From Spirochaetaceae bacterium (GTDB taxonomy: Bacteria > Spirochaetota > Spirochaetia > SZUA-6 > Bin103), in contig JAPPKD010000063.1 in assembly GCA_028820215.1 (NCBI GenBank), positions 1 through 52,640 of the forward strand: a stretch of DNA of 52,640 nt. Direction: 5' to 3'. Under the pieces are notes generated by a model. That model worked only from the letters and a program-made list of their open reading frames with translations, did not search any database and was not told where the DNA came from. The translations under genes and the position numbers were made by a program. Within the stretch, counting starts at the first letter, position 1; each line of letters begins with the position of its first letter. Shown piece after piece: positions 32,258 through 40,933 of the stretch.

Positions 32258-33589
32258 CTACCGTCGCTCTTCCGGGATCAGGCCGCGCGGAGCGAACCGC
32301 AGGACGAGCAGCAGGACCAGGCCCATGACGACCGGGCGCATGTGGGCGGCGCTGTCCAGCAGATGACTCCGCAGCGCGCTCTCCGGTGACAGGGGGGAGG
32401 TGGCCAGCTCCATCAGGCGCAGGCCGACGGGCTCGGCCTGGATCCACACGTACCAGATCAGGAATCCGCCGAGCACGGCGCCCCAGTTGTTGCCGGAGCC
32501 GCCGACGATCACCATCACCCAGATCAGGAACGTGAAGCGCATCGGCTGGTAGGAGGCGGGCGTGAACTGGCCGTCGAGTGTCGTCAGCATGGCGCCGGCG
32601 ATGCCGATCACGGCGGAGCCCAGCACGAAGACCTGCAGGTGGCGGGCGGTGACGTCCTTGCCCATGGCGCGGGCGGCCGTCTCGTTGTCGCGGATGGCGC
32701 GCATCATCCGGCCCCACGGCGAGCGCAGCGCGGTCTCCGACAGCCACGTCAGAATGACCAGCACCAGCAGGAAGAGGCCCGCGTAGCACAGCTTGACGAC
32801 GATCGACGACAGCTCCACGTGCGACATGCCGAGCGTCGATGCCCACTCCTGGAACCACGCCGCGTTCTGCAGGTCGATCTCGTACGGGACCGGCCGCGGC
32901 AGGCCGTTGACGTTCTTGACGCCGCGCGTCAGCCACTCCTCGTACTTGAGGAAGGCGACGATGATCTCCGAGATGCCCAGGGTGGCGATCGCCAGGTAGT
33001 CGGAGCGCAGGCTGAGGCTGATCTTGCAGACCCAGGCCGCCCCGGCGGCGAACGCACCGCCCACCAGCCAGGACAGGACGATGGGAAGGCCGAGCCCGCC
33101 CAGGTAGCCGGTGACGGTGGGCTCCACCGCTTCGATGGCCTCCACCGCCGGCGCGAACACCGCGCGGGCCGCCAGGCCGCCGCCGATCAGCAGGCACGCC
33201 ACCGCCAGCCGCCGGTACAGCGGCGTGCCGAGACGGCGGCGGACGAACAGCACGGCGATCACGGTGAGCGCCGCCAGCCCCAGCGCCACCAGCACGCCGG
33301 CGCCGCCGGCGCGCCAGGCGGCGGTCACCGGCGGCATCGACACCAGCACGCCGGCCAGTCCGCCGAGGGCGGCGAAGCCCATGACGCCGGAGTTGAACAG
33401 TCCCGCGTAGCCCCACTGGATGTTGACGCCGAGCGTCATGATGGCCGAGATCAGGCACAGGTTGAGGATCGCCAGCGCCAGCGGCCAGCTCTGCACCAGC
33501 CCCACCAGGCAGACCATGGCCGCCATGACCGCGAACAGGACGGGCTTGCGCGGGATCCGCGCCATCCACGGGCTCGACGCGCCGCTCAT
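32258..33589 (-). CDS. livM: Branched-chain amino acid ABC transporter permease LivM-like
   Basis: The 443-residue protein has multiple membrane helices (LFAVMAAMVCLVGLVQSWPLALAIL; GVMGFAALGGLAGVLVSM; VLVALGLAALTVIAVLFV and more). It carries the LivM hallmarks LGVNIQWGYAGLFNSG, RSDYLAIATLGISEIIV and MRAIRDNETAARAMGKDV, the last being the EAA-like loop that contacts the ATPase. An extra periplasmic/helical insertion before LRSDYLA makes it longer than typical LivM. The start is ATG 33589, overlapping the livH stop by four bases (ATGA). It works with LivH, LivG, LivF and the binding protein encoded upstream. Confidence 0.92.
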   Translation of the reverse strand: MSGASSPWMARIPRKPVLFAVMAAMVCLVGLVQSWPLALAILNLCLISAIMTLGVNIQWGYAGLFNSGVMGFAALGGLAGVLVSMPPVTAAWRAGGAGVLVALGLAALTVIAVLFVRRRLGTPLYRRLAVACLLIGGGLAARAVFAPAVEAIEAVEPTVTGYLGGLGLPIVLSWLVGGAFAAGAAWVCKISLSLRSDYLAIATLGISEIIVAFLKYEEWLTRGVKNVNGLPRPVPYEIDLQNAAWFQEWASTLGMSHVELSSIVVKLCYAGLFLLVLVILTWLSETALRSPWGRMMRAIRDNETAARAMGKDVTARHLQVFVLGSAVIGIAGAMLTTLDGQFTPASYQPMRFTFLIWVMVIVGGSGNNWGAVLGGFLIWYVWIQAEPVGLRLMELATSPLSPESALRSHLLDSAAHMRPVVMGLVLLLVLRFAPRGLIPEERR

Positions 33590-34599
33590 GTCGACTTGCC
33601 GCCGAAGATGCCGGTGGGCTTCACGACCAGCACCACGACCAGGATGAAGAACGAGACGGCGAACTTGTAGTCGGTGGAGAGCAACTGGACCAGGCCGTCC
33701 GGCCGCCAGTCTTCCGGTCCCAGGTAGGTCAGGAACTTCCGGTACGGGTAGGTCAGAAGCACCTCCGAGAACGCCACCACGAAGCCGCCGGTGATGGCGC
33801 CGAGCGGACTGCCCAGGCCGCCGACGATCGCGGCGGCGAAGATCGGCAGCAGCAGCGACAGGTAGACGAACGGCTTGAAGCTCTTGTCCAGGCCGTACAG
33901 CGTCCCCGCCACGGCCGCCAGCGCGCCGACGATGATCCAGGTGACCGCCACCACCCGTTCCGGATTGATGCCGGACAGCAGGGCCAGGTCCTCGTTGTCC
34001 GAGTAGGCACGCATCGACTTGCCGGTCCGGGTCCTGCCGAGAAACCAGAACAGCCAGAGCACCAGGATGGCCGTGACCGCGACGGTGATCGTCTGCGTAG
34101 TCTTGATGGCCAGTCCCTCGCGGAGCCCCGTGGCTTCCTTGAACTGGCGGACGCTGACGACGAACCGCGTCCCGTCGGTGAACACCTGGTCGTCCGGGCC
34201 GATCACGAAGCGGATGAGCCCGTTGATCACGAACATGACGCCGACGCTGGCGACCAGCAGAATCACGGGCGCTGCCTTCTTGCGCCGGTAGAATCGGTAG
34301 ACCCAGCGATCCGTGAGCAGGCACAGGCCGCCGGCGGCCACGATCCCCGCGGGAAGGGCCAGCAGCGCCGTCGGCAGGGGACCCAGGCCGACCTCTCCGG
34401 ACTGCAGGAGCCAGGTGACCAGGATGGAGACCATGGCGCCGAACGCCATGGTCTCGCCGTGCGCGAAGTTGGAGAAGCGCAGCACGCCGTACACCAGCGT
34501 GACACCGAGCGCGCCGAGCGCGAGCTGGCAGCCGTAGACGGTGGCAGGAACCAGTACGAAGTTGGCCAGGAGCACCACCGCGTTGACGAGGTCCGTCAT
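33586..34599 (-). CDS. livH: Branched-chain amino acid ABC transporter permease LivH-like
   Basis: The 337-residue membrane protein has the LivH pattern: GALGVTLVYGVLRFSNFAHGETMAFGAM at the N-terminus, SMRAYSDNEDLALLSGINPERVVAVTWIIVGALAAVAG as the coupling loop and following helix, and LLPIFAAAIVGGLGSPLGAITGGF. It contains an additional segment (LRFVIGPDDQVF) and is somewhat longer than the E. coli protein. It begins three bases after the livF stop and overlaps livM by four bases. Confidence 0.93.
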   Translation of the reverse strand: MTDLVNAVVLLANFVLVPATVYGCQLALGALGVTLVYGVLRFSNFAHGETMAFGAMVSILVTWLLQSGEVGLGPLPTALLALPAGIVAAGGLCLLTDRWVYRFYRRKKAAPVILLVASVGVMFVINGLIRFVIGPDDQVFTDGTRFVVSVRQFKEATGLREGLAIKTTQTITVAVTAILVLWLFWFLGRTRTGKSMRAYSDNEDLALLSGINPERVVAVTWIIVGALAAVAGTLYGLDKSFKPFVYLSLLLPIFAAAIVGGLGSPLGAITGGFVVAFSEVLLTYPYRKFLTYLGPEDWRPDGLVQLLSTDYKFAVSFFILVVVLVVKPTGIFGGKST

Positions 34600-34602
34600 C
34601 GG

Positions 34603-35307
34603 TCAGCCTCCCAGGAAGGAGCGGCGGATCTCCGGGTTCGCCAGCAGCTCCGACCCCGCGCCGGTGTGGCGGTTGCGGCCCTGCACCAGCACGAATCCCG
34701 TGTCGGCCAGCTCCAGGGCCGCTCGGGCGTTCTGCTCGACGATGAGGACGGCGACGCCGCCCTCTGCGATGTCGACGATGCGCTCGAACAGCTCCTGGGT
34801 GACGATCGGCGACACGCCGGCCGTGGGCTCGTCCAGCATCAGCACGCGCGGCCGGTTCATCAGCGCGCGGCCGATGGCCACCTGCTGGCGCTGGCCGCCG
34901 GACAGCTCGCCCGCCGCCTGCCGCCGCTTCTCCCGCAGCACCGGAAACAGGTGGTAGACCTCGTCCATGGTGCCGGCGATGTCGTCATCGCGGATGAACG
35001 CCCCCATCTCCAGGTTCTCCTGCACGGTCATCGACCGGAACACGTTCTCGGTCTGCGGCACGAAGCCCATGCCCTTGCGCGCGCGCGCCTGCGGGGCCAG
35101 CGCGGTGATGTCCTCGCTGTCCAGGCGCACGGTGCCGGCGCGCAGGCGCAGCAGGCCGAACAGCGCCTTCATGGCGGTCGACTTGCCGGCACCGTTGGGT
35201 CCCACCACGACGGCGATCTCGCCCGCGTCCACGGCGACGGAGCAGCCGCGCAGGATGTCGGGGCCGCCGTAGCCCCCCGTCAGCGCCTCGCCCGTCAGCA
35301 GGCTCAT
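34603..35307 (-). CDS. livF: Branched-chain amino acid ABC transporter ATPase LivF-like
   Basis: The 234-residue ATPase has Walker A VVGPNGAGKSTAM, Q-loop GFVPQTENVF, signature ELSGGQRQQVAIGRAL, Walker B VLMLDEPTAGVSP and H-loop substitute LIVEQNA, all typical of LivF. It pairs with LivG beneath the two permeases. It lies seven bases after livG and three before livH. Confidence 0.95.
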   Translation of the reverse strand: MSLLTGEALTGGYGGPDILRGCSVAVDAGEIAVVVGPNGAGKSTAMKALFGLLRLRAGTVRLDSEDITALAPQARARKGMGFVPQTENVFRSMTVQENLEMGAFIRDDDIAGTMDEVYHLFPVLREKRRQAAGELSGGQRQQVAIGRALMNRPRVLMLDEPTAGVSPIVTQELFERIVDIAEGGVAVLIVEQNARAALELADTGFVLVQGRNRHTGAGSELLANPEIRRSFLGG

Positions 35308-35314
35308 GCCCGAC

Positions 35315-36109
35315 TCAGGTTCGCCCTTCCCGGGTCACGGAGCCCGCGCCGAGATAGGCCTCGACCACCCGCTCGTCGGACTGGACCTCCGGGGCCGAGC
35401 CCTGCGTCAGCACCTTGCCTTCCACCATGACGATGACCGGATCGCACAGCAGGGAGATCAGCTCCATGTTGTGCTCGATGATGCAGAACGTGTAGCCGCG
35501 GTGCAGGTTGAGCCGCAGGATGGCGCCGGCGATCTCCTTGAGCAGGGTGCGGTTGACGCCGGCGCCGACCTCGTCGAGCAGGACCACGCGCGGCTCGGCC
35601 ATCATGGTGCGGCCGAGCTCGACCAGCTTCTTCTGCCCGCCGGACAGGTTGCCGGCCAGCTCGTCCGCCACGGCGTCCAGCTTCAGGAACTCGATCACCT
35701 CGTCCGCCCTGGCGCGCAGCGCGGCCTCTTCCTCGCGGATCTTCCGCGGTCGCAGCCACACGTTGGGCAACCGCTCGCCGGACTGGCTGCCCGGCACCGT
35801 CATCAGGTTCTCCCTGACCGTCAGCGTCGAGAACTCGTGCGCGATCTGGAACGTGCGCAGCACGCCTCGCGAGAAGAGCCGGTGTGGGGGCAGTCCGGTG
35901 ATGTCCTCGCCGTCCAGGTGCACGCGGCCCGAGGTCGGCACGTGCATGCCGGCGATGACGTTGAAGACCGTCGTCTTGCCGGCGCCGTTGGGACCGATGA
36001 GGCCGGTGATGCTGCCGCTCTCGATGGTGAGCGATGCGCCGTCAACGGCGCGGATGCCGCCGAAGCGCATGTGCAGGTCCTGTACGGCGATCATCCCGTC
36101 AGGGATCAT
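35315..36109 (-). CDS. livG: Branched-chain amino acid ABC transporter ATPase LivG-like
   Basis: The 264-residue ATPase has Walker A LIGPNGAGKTTVFNVI, the LivG-type GVLRTFQIAHEF Q-loop, signature NLSGGQKKLVELGRTM, Walker B VVLLDEVGAG and H-loop FCIIEHNM. A 57-base gap with a strong hairpin separates it from the binding-protein gene upstream. ATG 36109 is used here; ATG 36094 (MIAVQDLHMRFGG) is a plausible alternative because it matches the family start better. Confidence 0.94.
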   Translation of the reverse strand: MIPDGMIAVQDLHMRFGGIRAVDGASLTIESGSITGLIGPNGAGKTTVFNVIAGMHVPTSGRVHLDGEDITGLPPHRLFSRGVLRTFQIAHEFSTLTVRENLMTVPGSQSGERLPNVWLRPRKIREEEAALRARADEVIEFLKLDAVADELAGNLSGGQKKLVELGRTMMAEPRVVLLDEVGAGVNRTLLKEIAGAILRLNLHRGYTFCIIEHNMELISLLCDPVIVMVEGKVLTQGSAPEVQSDERVVEAYLGAGSVTREGRT

Positions 36110-36120
36110 CCCGGCGGCTC

Positions 36121-36154
36121 ATGAGCGGGAACGGCTCGGCCGTCTCCCGCTCAT
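36121..36154 (-). terminator. Intra-operon hairpin between binding-protein and transporter genes
   Basis: ATGAGCGGGA-ACGG (36121-36134) pairs with CCGT-TCCCGCTCAT (36140-36143 and 36145-36154): 14 base pairs with one bulged base and a 5-base loop. It lies 12 bases after the binding-protein stop on the transcribed strand. Such hairpins stabilise or partly terminate mRNA, so that the binding protein is made in excess over the membrane parts. Confidence 0.65.
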
Positions 36155-36166
36155 GGCTCGGGGTGA

Positions 36167-37339
36167 TCAGCGGAAGCGGACGATTACGAGCTCGCCGTCC
36201 TCGACCGCCATCTGCTGGTAGTTGCCGGCGCTCTCGCCCGCTCCGACCAGCTCGACCGCCGACGCGCCGACGTAGTCGATCTCGCCGCCGTCCGCGAGGA
36301 TGCCGAGCGCCTTCGCGAGCTCGCCGGGAAAGATCTCCTCGCCGGGCGCGTTGGCGACCGCCATGACGTGGTCCTTGAAATCGCCGCTGTCGGTCGAGCC
36401 CGCCGCCTGCATGGCCAGCAGGATCAGGGCGGCCGCGTCGTACGACTCCTTCACGAACGGCTGACCGGCCGATTCGAGCATGTCGCCGAGCTTCGCGGCG
36501 CCGGGGCTGTCGGTGCCGGGCACCGTCCCGATCGAACCGTTGAGGTCATCGCCGATCGCCTCCACCAGGCTGTCGCCGATCATGCCGTCGGGAAGGAAGA
36601 ACCGGTCGAACGCGCCCGAGTCGAGCGAGGCCTGGATGATGCCCTTGCCGCCCTGATCGATGTAGCCGGCCACGACCAGAATGTCGCCGCCTGCTGCCGC
36701 AAGGGCAGCCACTTCGGCGCTGTAATCACCCTTGCCGTCCTCGTGCGGGGCATTGATGGTGATCGTTCCGCCCCGCATCTCGAAGTTGGCCGCGATGCTG
36801 TCGGCCAGTCCCTTTCCGTAATCGTTGTTGGTGTAGGTCATCGCCGCTTCCTGGATGTCCATCTCCTGCAGGATGTCGGCGACCACCTCGCCCTGCCGGG
36901 CGTCGGACGGCGCCGTCCGGAAGAACAGTCCGTCGTCTTCGATCGTCGACAGTGCCGGAGAGGTAGCCGACGGGGAAATCATCACGATGCCGTTGGGTTT
37001 GGCCACCTGCTGCAGCATGGCGATGGTCACGCCCGAGCAGTCGCCGCCGACGATGGCGTTGACCTGGTCCGCGGTCACCAGCCGCTCGGCCGCCGCGACC
37101 GCGGCAGCGGAGTCGATGCAGGTCGAATCTCCACGCACGGAGACGACCTGCAGCCCCCCAAGCAGTGCGCCGCTGTCGCTGACCTCTTGCATGGCCAGCT
37201 CCGCACCATCGGCCATGGGCGGCGTCAGCGACTCGATCGGCCCGGTGTAGCCGAGGATCACTCCCAGCTTGACGTCCTCTGCGAACGCTGCGCCGAGCGG
37301 CAGCAGCATCAGCAACAATCCTGAAAATACGCGTCTCAT
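36167..37339 (-). CDS. livK: Branched-chain amino acid-type ABC transporter substrate-binding protein
   Basis: The 390-residue protein begins with a signal peptide (MRRVFSGLLLMLLPLGAAFA, cleavage near AFA-ED) and has the type I periplasmic binding fold of the LivK/Peripla_BP_6 family: VKLGVILGYTGPIESL, VNAIVGGDCSGVTIAML, GIVMISPSATSPAL and YTNNDYGKGLADSIAANF. No lipobox cysteine is evident, so it is probably periplasmic or otherwise exported. The start at ATG 37339 is fixed by a perfect GGAGGTGA five bases upstream. A good promoter lies at 37397-37425. It is the first gene of the liv operon. The ligand could be amino acids, amides or related compounds. Confidence 0.92.
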   Translation of the reverse strand: MRRVFSGLLLMLLPLGAAFAEDVKLGVILGYTGPIESLTPPMADGAELAMQEVSDSGALLGGLQVVSVRGDSTCIDSAAAVAAAERLVTADQVNAIVGGDCSGVTIAMLQQVAKPNGIVMISPSATSPALSTIEDDGLFFRTAPSDARQGEVVADILQEMDIQEAAMTYTNNDYGKGLADSIAANFEMRGGTITINAPHEDGKGDYSAEVAALAAAGGDILVVAGYIDQGGKGIIQASLDSGAFDRFFLPDGMIGDSLVEAIGDDLNGSIGTVPGTDSPGAAKLGDMLESAGQPFVKESYDAAALILLAMQAAGSTDSGDFKDHVMAVANAPGEEIFPGELAKALGILADGGEIDYVGASAVELVGAGESAGNYQQMAVEDGELVIVRFR

Positions 37340-37396
37340 CGAATCACCTCCAAACAAAGTTGGTGCGAGGGCAGCGTCCACAACTCTTCCGAGCCG

Positions 37397-37425
37397 AGTG
37401 TAACGCGGGTTCTGGTGCGTCACAA
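37397..37425 (-). promoter_or_regulatory. Promoter of the liv operon
   Basis: On the minus strand TTGTGA (37425-37420), a 17-base spacer and TACACT (37402-37397) form a clear sigma-70-type promoter 58 bases upstream of the livK start. This gene has a true leader and a strong Shine-Dalgarno sequence, in contrast to the leaderless-looking genes. Confidence 0.6.
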
Positions 37426-37474
37426 CAGGCAGCATGCCTCCCGGGGAGGCCGTCCGACACGCTCCCGACTCGCT

Positions 37475-38263
37475 TCAGTAGCCCAGCCGGCGCAGGTAGT
37501 CGCGCGTTTTTCGGCTGCGCCGCGCCTCGGTCAGCGGATCGTCGCCTCTCCGCGGGCAGGCTGTGACCCAGCGCCGGTAGCCCAGCTCGGCCAGCGCCGC
37601 CAGCACGGCCGGGAAGTCGACGGCCGCCGTCTCGCCCACGTCGCACCACACCGGCTGGTAGGTGCCGTCCGCATCGCGCGAGCTGGCGCTGTAGTCCTGC
37701 AGGTGGACGTAGTTCAGCCGCGGCGCGAACTCCCGGATCGCCGCCGCCGGATCGACGCCCCAGAGCTGGGCATGGGAGACGTCGATACAGAGCCGCGCCC
37801 GCTGCAGCAGGCTCATGTAACGGCGCCAGTCGGCCGCGGAGTCCACCAGGGTGTTGGTGTGGATGTGGTAGCTCAGCTCCACGCCGCATGCCTCGCCGTA
37901 CTCCGCCCACTCGTCGGCCGCCTCGGCTGCCGCCTGCAGGTCGGCGGCGGTCACCGCCCGGCCGGAGGGCTTGCCGCCGGTCATGAACATGAAGCAGTCG
38001 GCCTCCACTTCGGCGGCGAACTCGATGCGCCGCCGGTTCAACTCACGGTTGCGAAAGCTCCGGTCCTCGGGGACGCCGCTGGCGGTGAGCACGGCAAGCG
38101 GGATGCCCGCGTCGGCGCAGATCCGCCGCACGCGCCCCGGCGGCCCCAGCCAGTCGAGCGGCAGCCGGCACTCCCAGCCTTCCCAGCCGGCCTCCGCCAA
38201 CTCCGCCAGGCAGCGCTCCAGGTCCGGCTCCCGCCAGAATATGGTGCTGTATCCCAGCTTCAT
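37475..38263 (-). CDS. Sugar phosphate isomerase/epimerase-like TIM barrel protein
   Basis: The 262-residue protein starts MKLGYSTIFWREPDLERCLAELAEAGW and shows VELSYHIHTNTL, RLCIDVSHAQLWG and LNYVHLQDYS, typical of AP-endonuclease-2-type sugar isomerases and epimerases (IolE/IolI-like) with a divalent metal. The last barrel strand, where many relatives carry a metal-binding glutamate (W-x-x-x-E), reads RRWVTACPRRG, so one usual ligand appears lost. It follows the fucosidase gene by 31 bases on the same strand with GAGG before the ATG. It may process the sugar released by that enzyme; inference only. Confidence 0.8.
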   Translation of the reverse strand: MKLGYSTIFWREPDLERCLAELAEAGWEGWECRLPLDWLGPPGRVRRICADAGIPLAVLTASGVPEDRSFRNRELNRRRIEFAAEVEADCFMFMTGGKPSGRAVTAADLQAAAEAADEWAEYGEACGVELSYHIHTNTLVDSAADWRRYMSLLQRARLCIDVSHAQLWGVDPAAAIREFAPRLNYVHLQDYSASSRDADGTYQPVWCDVGETAAVDFPAVLAALAELGYRRWVTACPRRGDDPLTEARRSRKTRDYLRRLGY

Positions 38264-38294
38264 CGTCCGATCCTCAGGGCCGCCGGACCGCTGT

Positions 38295-40067
38295 TCATGC
38301 CGGCCGCAGCGCGGCGCCGAACACGGTGACGCCGTCCAGCGTGCCGGGAATGATGCGGATCGCCCGCAGCGTGAAGGTGTGGACGCCCGGCTCCTCGACG
38401 GTGACGTGGCCGATTGGCGTGCTGAACTCGGGGAAGTACTGCGAGCGCGGCGTGGCGGCGCGCTCGTCGTCGCTCAGAGTCCCTTGGGCGTGCCGCCTTG
38501 CGGTGCGGCCTTCGCCGTGGGTGCCGCCGACGGACACCTCGACGCCGTGCGGGGTCACCTCATCAGTGTCGTGCACGGGAGCTGCGATCACCGAAACCGC
38601 GAACGTGCCCGGCCGACACACCCGGACCTGCCACGACAGGACGCTTTCGGTATCCATCCAACCGGCGGTGAGGCCGTTGGAGAGGATCTCCAGGGTGGAA
38701 TCCGGCCCCAAGCTGACGTCGGCCAGATGGGCGTGCAGGTGGATGTCGCCATCCGGCTGCTGGACGGTCAGCGCGTCCGCCGTGGCATCGCCGTCGATAG
38801 TCAGGGCGACGACCGGCACGTGCTCGGCGGCGCTCAGGTCGGGGAGGCTGAGGGTCAGCCGGTCGACCTCGCCTGACTCGGTGCGGTCCTGCGCGACCTC
38901 CACCGAGGCATCCAGCCCCAGCACCTCGGCGGCCGTCACCCGCGCGCGCAATCCATGCACGACGAGCGGACCGTCCGGAGTCCGCAGCAGATGCAGGAAC
39001 AGCCGGCCGGGCTTGCACGTCATCCGCAGGCCGTCGTGCTCGTACGGGAACGGGCTGCCGGCGGTGCCGTAGATCGCCTGGCCGTTGACGGCCATCCAGC
39101 CGCCGATCTCCCGCAGCCGCTCGGCGCTGGGCTCCGGGATCAATCCCTCCGCGGTGGGTCCGACGTTGAGCAGGTAGTTCACGCCCTTGCTGGCCAGGTC
39201 GATCAGCAGCAGGATCAGCGTGGACGCCGACTTCCAGTGGTGGTCGGTGGTCTTGTAGCCCCACGTGTCGTTGAGGGTGGCCGGCGTCTCGTAGTCGGCG
39301 CGCACGCGCCCGGCCGGGATCTGGTTGTCGCCCAGGCTGCCGTAGTCGCCCACGTCGTTGCCGATGCGGCCCGAGACCAGGCAGTCGGGCTGCAGGCCGT
39401 GCACGAGGTCGCGCAGTTCGATCGAGTGCTCGCGGCTGATGGTGTAGGGGGTGTCGAACCAGATCAGGCCGATCGGCCCGTAGTGGGTCAAGAGTTCGCG
39501 GAGCTGCGGCTTGACCTTGCGCTCCAGGTAGGCGCCGAAGTCCTTGCCGCCTTCGTCGAAGTCCCAGTCGTTGCGCGACCCGTCGGGGTCGTGCCAGTCC
39601 TGGTCCTGGGAGTAGTAGAAGCCGAGCTTGATGCCCGCTTCCGCGCACGCCTCCGCCAGCTCCGCCAGCGGGTCGCGGCCGAACGGCGTGGCGTCGACGA
39701 TGTTGTACGGGCAGCACGGCGAGCGGAAGATCGCGAACCCGTCGTGGTGCTTGGAGGTGATGACCAGGTAGCGCATCCCCGCCTGCACGGCCAGGTCCAC
39801 CCACGCGCGCGCGTCGAAGCGCACGGGGTCGAACCGCTCGGCGAGCGCCGCGTACGTCTCCCGCGGGATGCGCCTGCGGAACATGATCCACTCGCCGATG
39901 CCGGGCACCTCCTCGCCCTCCCAGACGCCGGCCGGGATGGCGTACAGGCCCCAGTGGATGAACATCCCGAAGCGCGCCTCGCGCCACCAGTCGAGCCCCG
40001 GGTGGTCCACCACCGGAGCCGCGTTGCGGCCGCGCATGCGGTCGCGCCAGCTCATCATCTCTGCCAT
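38295..40067 (-). CDS. Alpha-L-fucosidase, glycoside hydrolase family 29
   Basis: The 590-residue protein has GH29 signatures: FGMFIHWGLYAIPAGVW (residues 33-49), VITSKHHDGFAIF (102-114), FYYSQDQDWHD (150-160) and LIWFDTPY (201-208), where D205 is the probable nucleophile. GVNYLLNVGPTAEGLIP closes the catalytic domain. The C-terminal region of about 200 residues is beta-rich. No signal peptide is present, so it would act in the cytoplasm on imported fuco-oligosaccharides, unlike many secreted fucosidases. TATCAC lies six bases before ATG 40067, and the gene diverges from a deacetylase. It probably forms an operon with the TIM-barrel isomerase. Confidence 0.92.
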   Translation of the reverse strand: MAEMMSWRDRMRGRNAAPVVDHPGLDWWREARFGMFIHWGLYAIPAGVWEGEEVPGIGEWIMFRRRIPRETYAALAERFDPVRFDARAWVDLAVQAGMRYLVITSKHHDGFAIFRSPCCPYNIVDATPFGRDPLAELAEACAEAGIKLGFYYSQDQDWHDPDGSRNDWDFDEGGKDFGAYLERKVKPQLRELLTHYGPIGLIWFDTPYTISREHSIELRDLVHGLQPDCLVSGRIGNDVGDYGSLGDNQIPAGRVRADYETPATLNDTWGYKTTDHHWKSASTLILLLIDLASKGVNYLLNVGPTAEGLIPEPSAERLREIGGWMAVNGQAIYGTAGSPFPYEHDGLRMTCKPGRLFLHLLRTPDGPLVVHGLRARVTAAEVLGLDASVEVAQDRTESGEVDRLTLSLPDLSAAEHVPVVALTIDGDATADALTVQQPDGDIHLHAHLADVSLGPDSTLEILSNGLTAGWMDTESVLSWQVRVCRPGTFAVSVIAAPVHDTDEVTPHGVEVSVGGTHGEGRTARRHAQGTLSDDERAATPRSQYFPEFSTPIGHVTVEEPGVHTFTLRAIRIIPGTLDGVTVFGAALRPA

Positions 40068-40073
40068 GGGTGG

Positions 40074-40129
40074 GTGATAGCTTCCCGGCGCCGGCGTTGC
40101 AAGCGGCTCCGGCGGATGCCGTGGATAAT
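40074..40129. promoter_or_regulatory. Divergent -10-like elements for fucosidase and deacetylase genes
   Basis: On the minus strand TATCAC (40079-40074) lies six bases before the fucosidase ATG. On the plus strand GATAAT (40124-40129) lies six bases before the deacetylase ATG 40136. Neither start has a ribosome-binding site. TTGCAA at 40097-40102 could be a -35 for the plus strand, but its spacing of 21 is long. Confidence 0.4.
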
Positions 40130-40135
40130 GACCCC

Positions 40136-40933
40136 ATGAAGGCCGAGATTCCGGACCGCCTGGTGGTGTTCACCTTCGACGACGGCACGCGTTCCAACGG
40201 CGAATTCGTCGCCCCGCTGCTTGCGCGATACGGCTTCGGGGGGACGTTCTACATCACCGAGGGACTGGGGTTCGAGGACAAGGACTACTACCTCACATGG
40301 GAAGAGATCCGCGGGCTGCACGAACGCGGCTTCGAGATCGGCAACCACACCCGCGGCCACCGCGACGTGCGCACCCTGTCGCCCGACCGGTTGCAGGCGG
40401 AGGTGGAGCACATCGACCGCCGCTGCGCGGCGTTCGGCATCCCGCGGCCGCAGACTTTCTGCTATCCCGGGTATCACACCGACGCCGAGGCGGTGACGGT
40501 GCTGGCCGGGCACGGCTTCGCCTGGGCGCGCTGCGGCTGCGAGCCGACGCCGCCGGACGGCTACGAGACCGGCGGCTGCGGTCCGGCTTACGACCCGCGC
40601 CTGGATCACCCGCTGCTGGTGCCCACGACCGCCGCCTACGGTCCTGACACCGACCTGGATACCCTGACCTGGGCAGCGCGGCAGGCGCACGACGGCCGCG
40701 CCGCGGTGATCACCTTTCACGGCGTGCCCGATCCGCGCCATCCGTGGGTGTCCACCGAGCCGCAGACCTTCCGCGACTACCTGAGCTGGCTGGCCGACGG
40801 CGGCTACACCGTGATCGCGCTGCGCGACCTGTCACGCTACGTCACCGTCACCGATACGCCCGCGGACCCCTACGCGGCTCAGCGCCGTCGGCACGGCACC
40901 GGCTACGGTCCCGGCGTCAACTCAGGTCGATGA
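40136..40933 (+). CDS. Polysaccharide deacetylase family protein (NodB-like)
   Basis: The 265-residue protein carries the NodB motif 1 VVFTFDDGTRSN, motif 2 IGNHTRGHRDV with the zinc H-x(3)-H pair, and FCYPGYHTDAEAV in the place of motif 3. The downstream AAVITFHGVPDP histidine completes the site. It has no signal peptide. These metal enzymes remove N- or O-acetyl groups from sugars and can also hydrolyse other amides. Its end overlaps the end of the convergent alcohol dehydrogenase gene by 17 bases. The substrate might be an acetylated sugar related to the neighbouring fucosidase. Confidence 0.87.
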   Translation: MKAEIPDRLVVFTFDDGTRSNGEFVAPLLARYGFGGTFYITEGLGFEDKDYYLTWEEIRGLHERGFEIGNHTRGHRDVRTLSPDRLQAEVEHIDRRCAAFGIPRPQTFCYPGYHTDAEAVTVLAGHGFAWARCGCEPTPPDGYETGGCGPAYDPRLDHPLLVPTTAAYGPDTDLDTLTWAARQAHDGRAAVITFHGVPDPRHPWVSTEPQTFRDYLSWLADGGYTVIALRDLSRYVTVTDTPADPYAAQRRRHGTGYGPGVNSGR

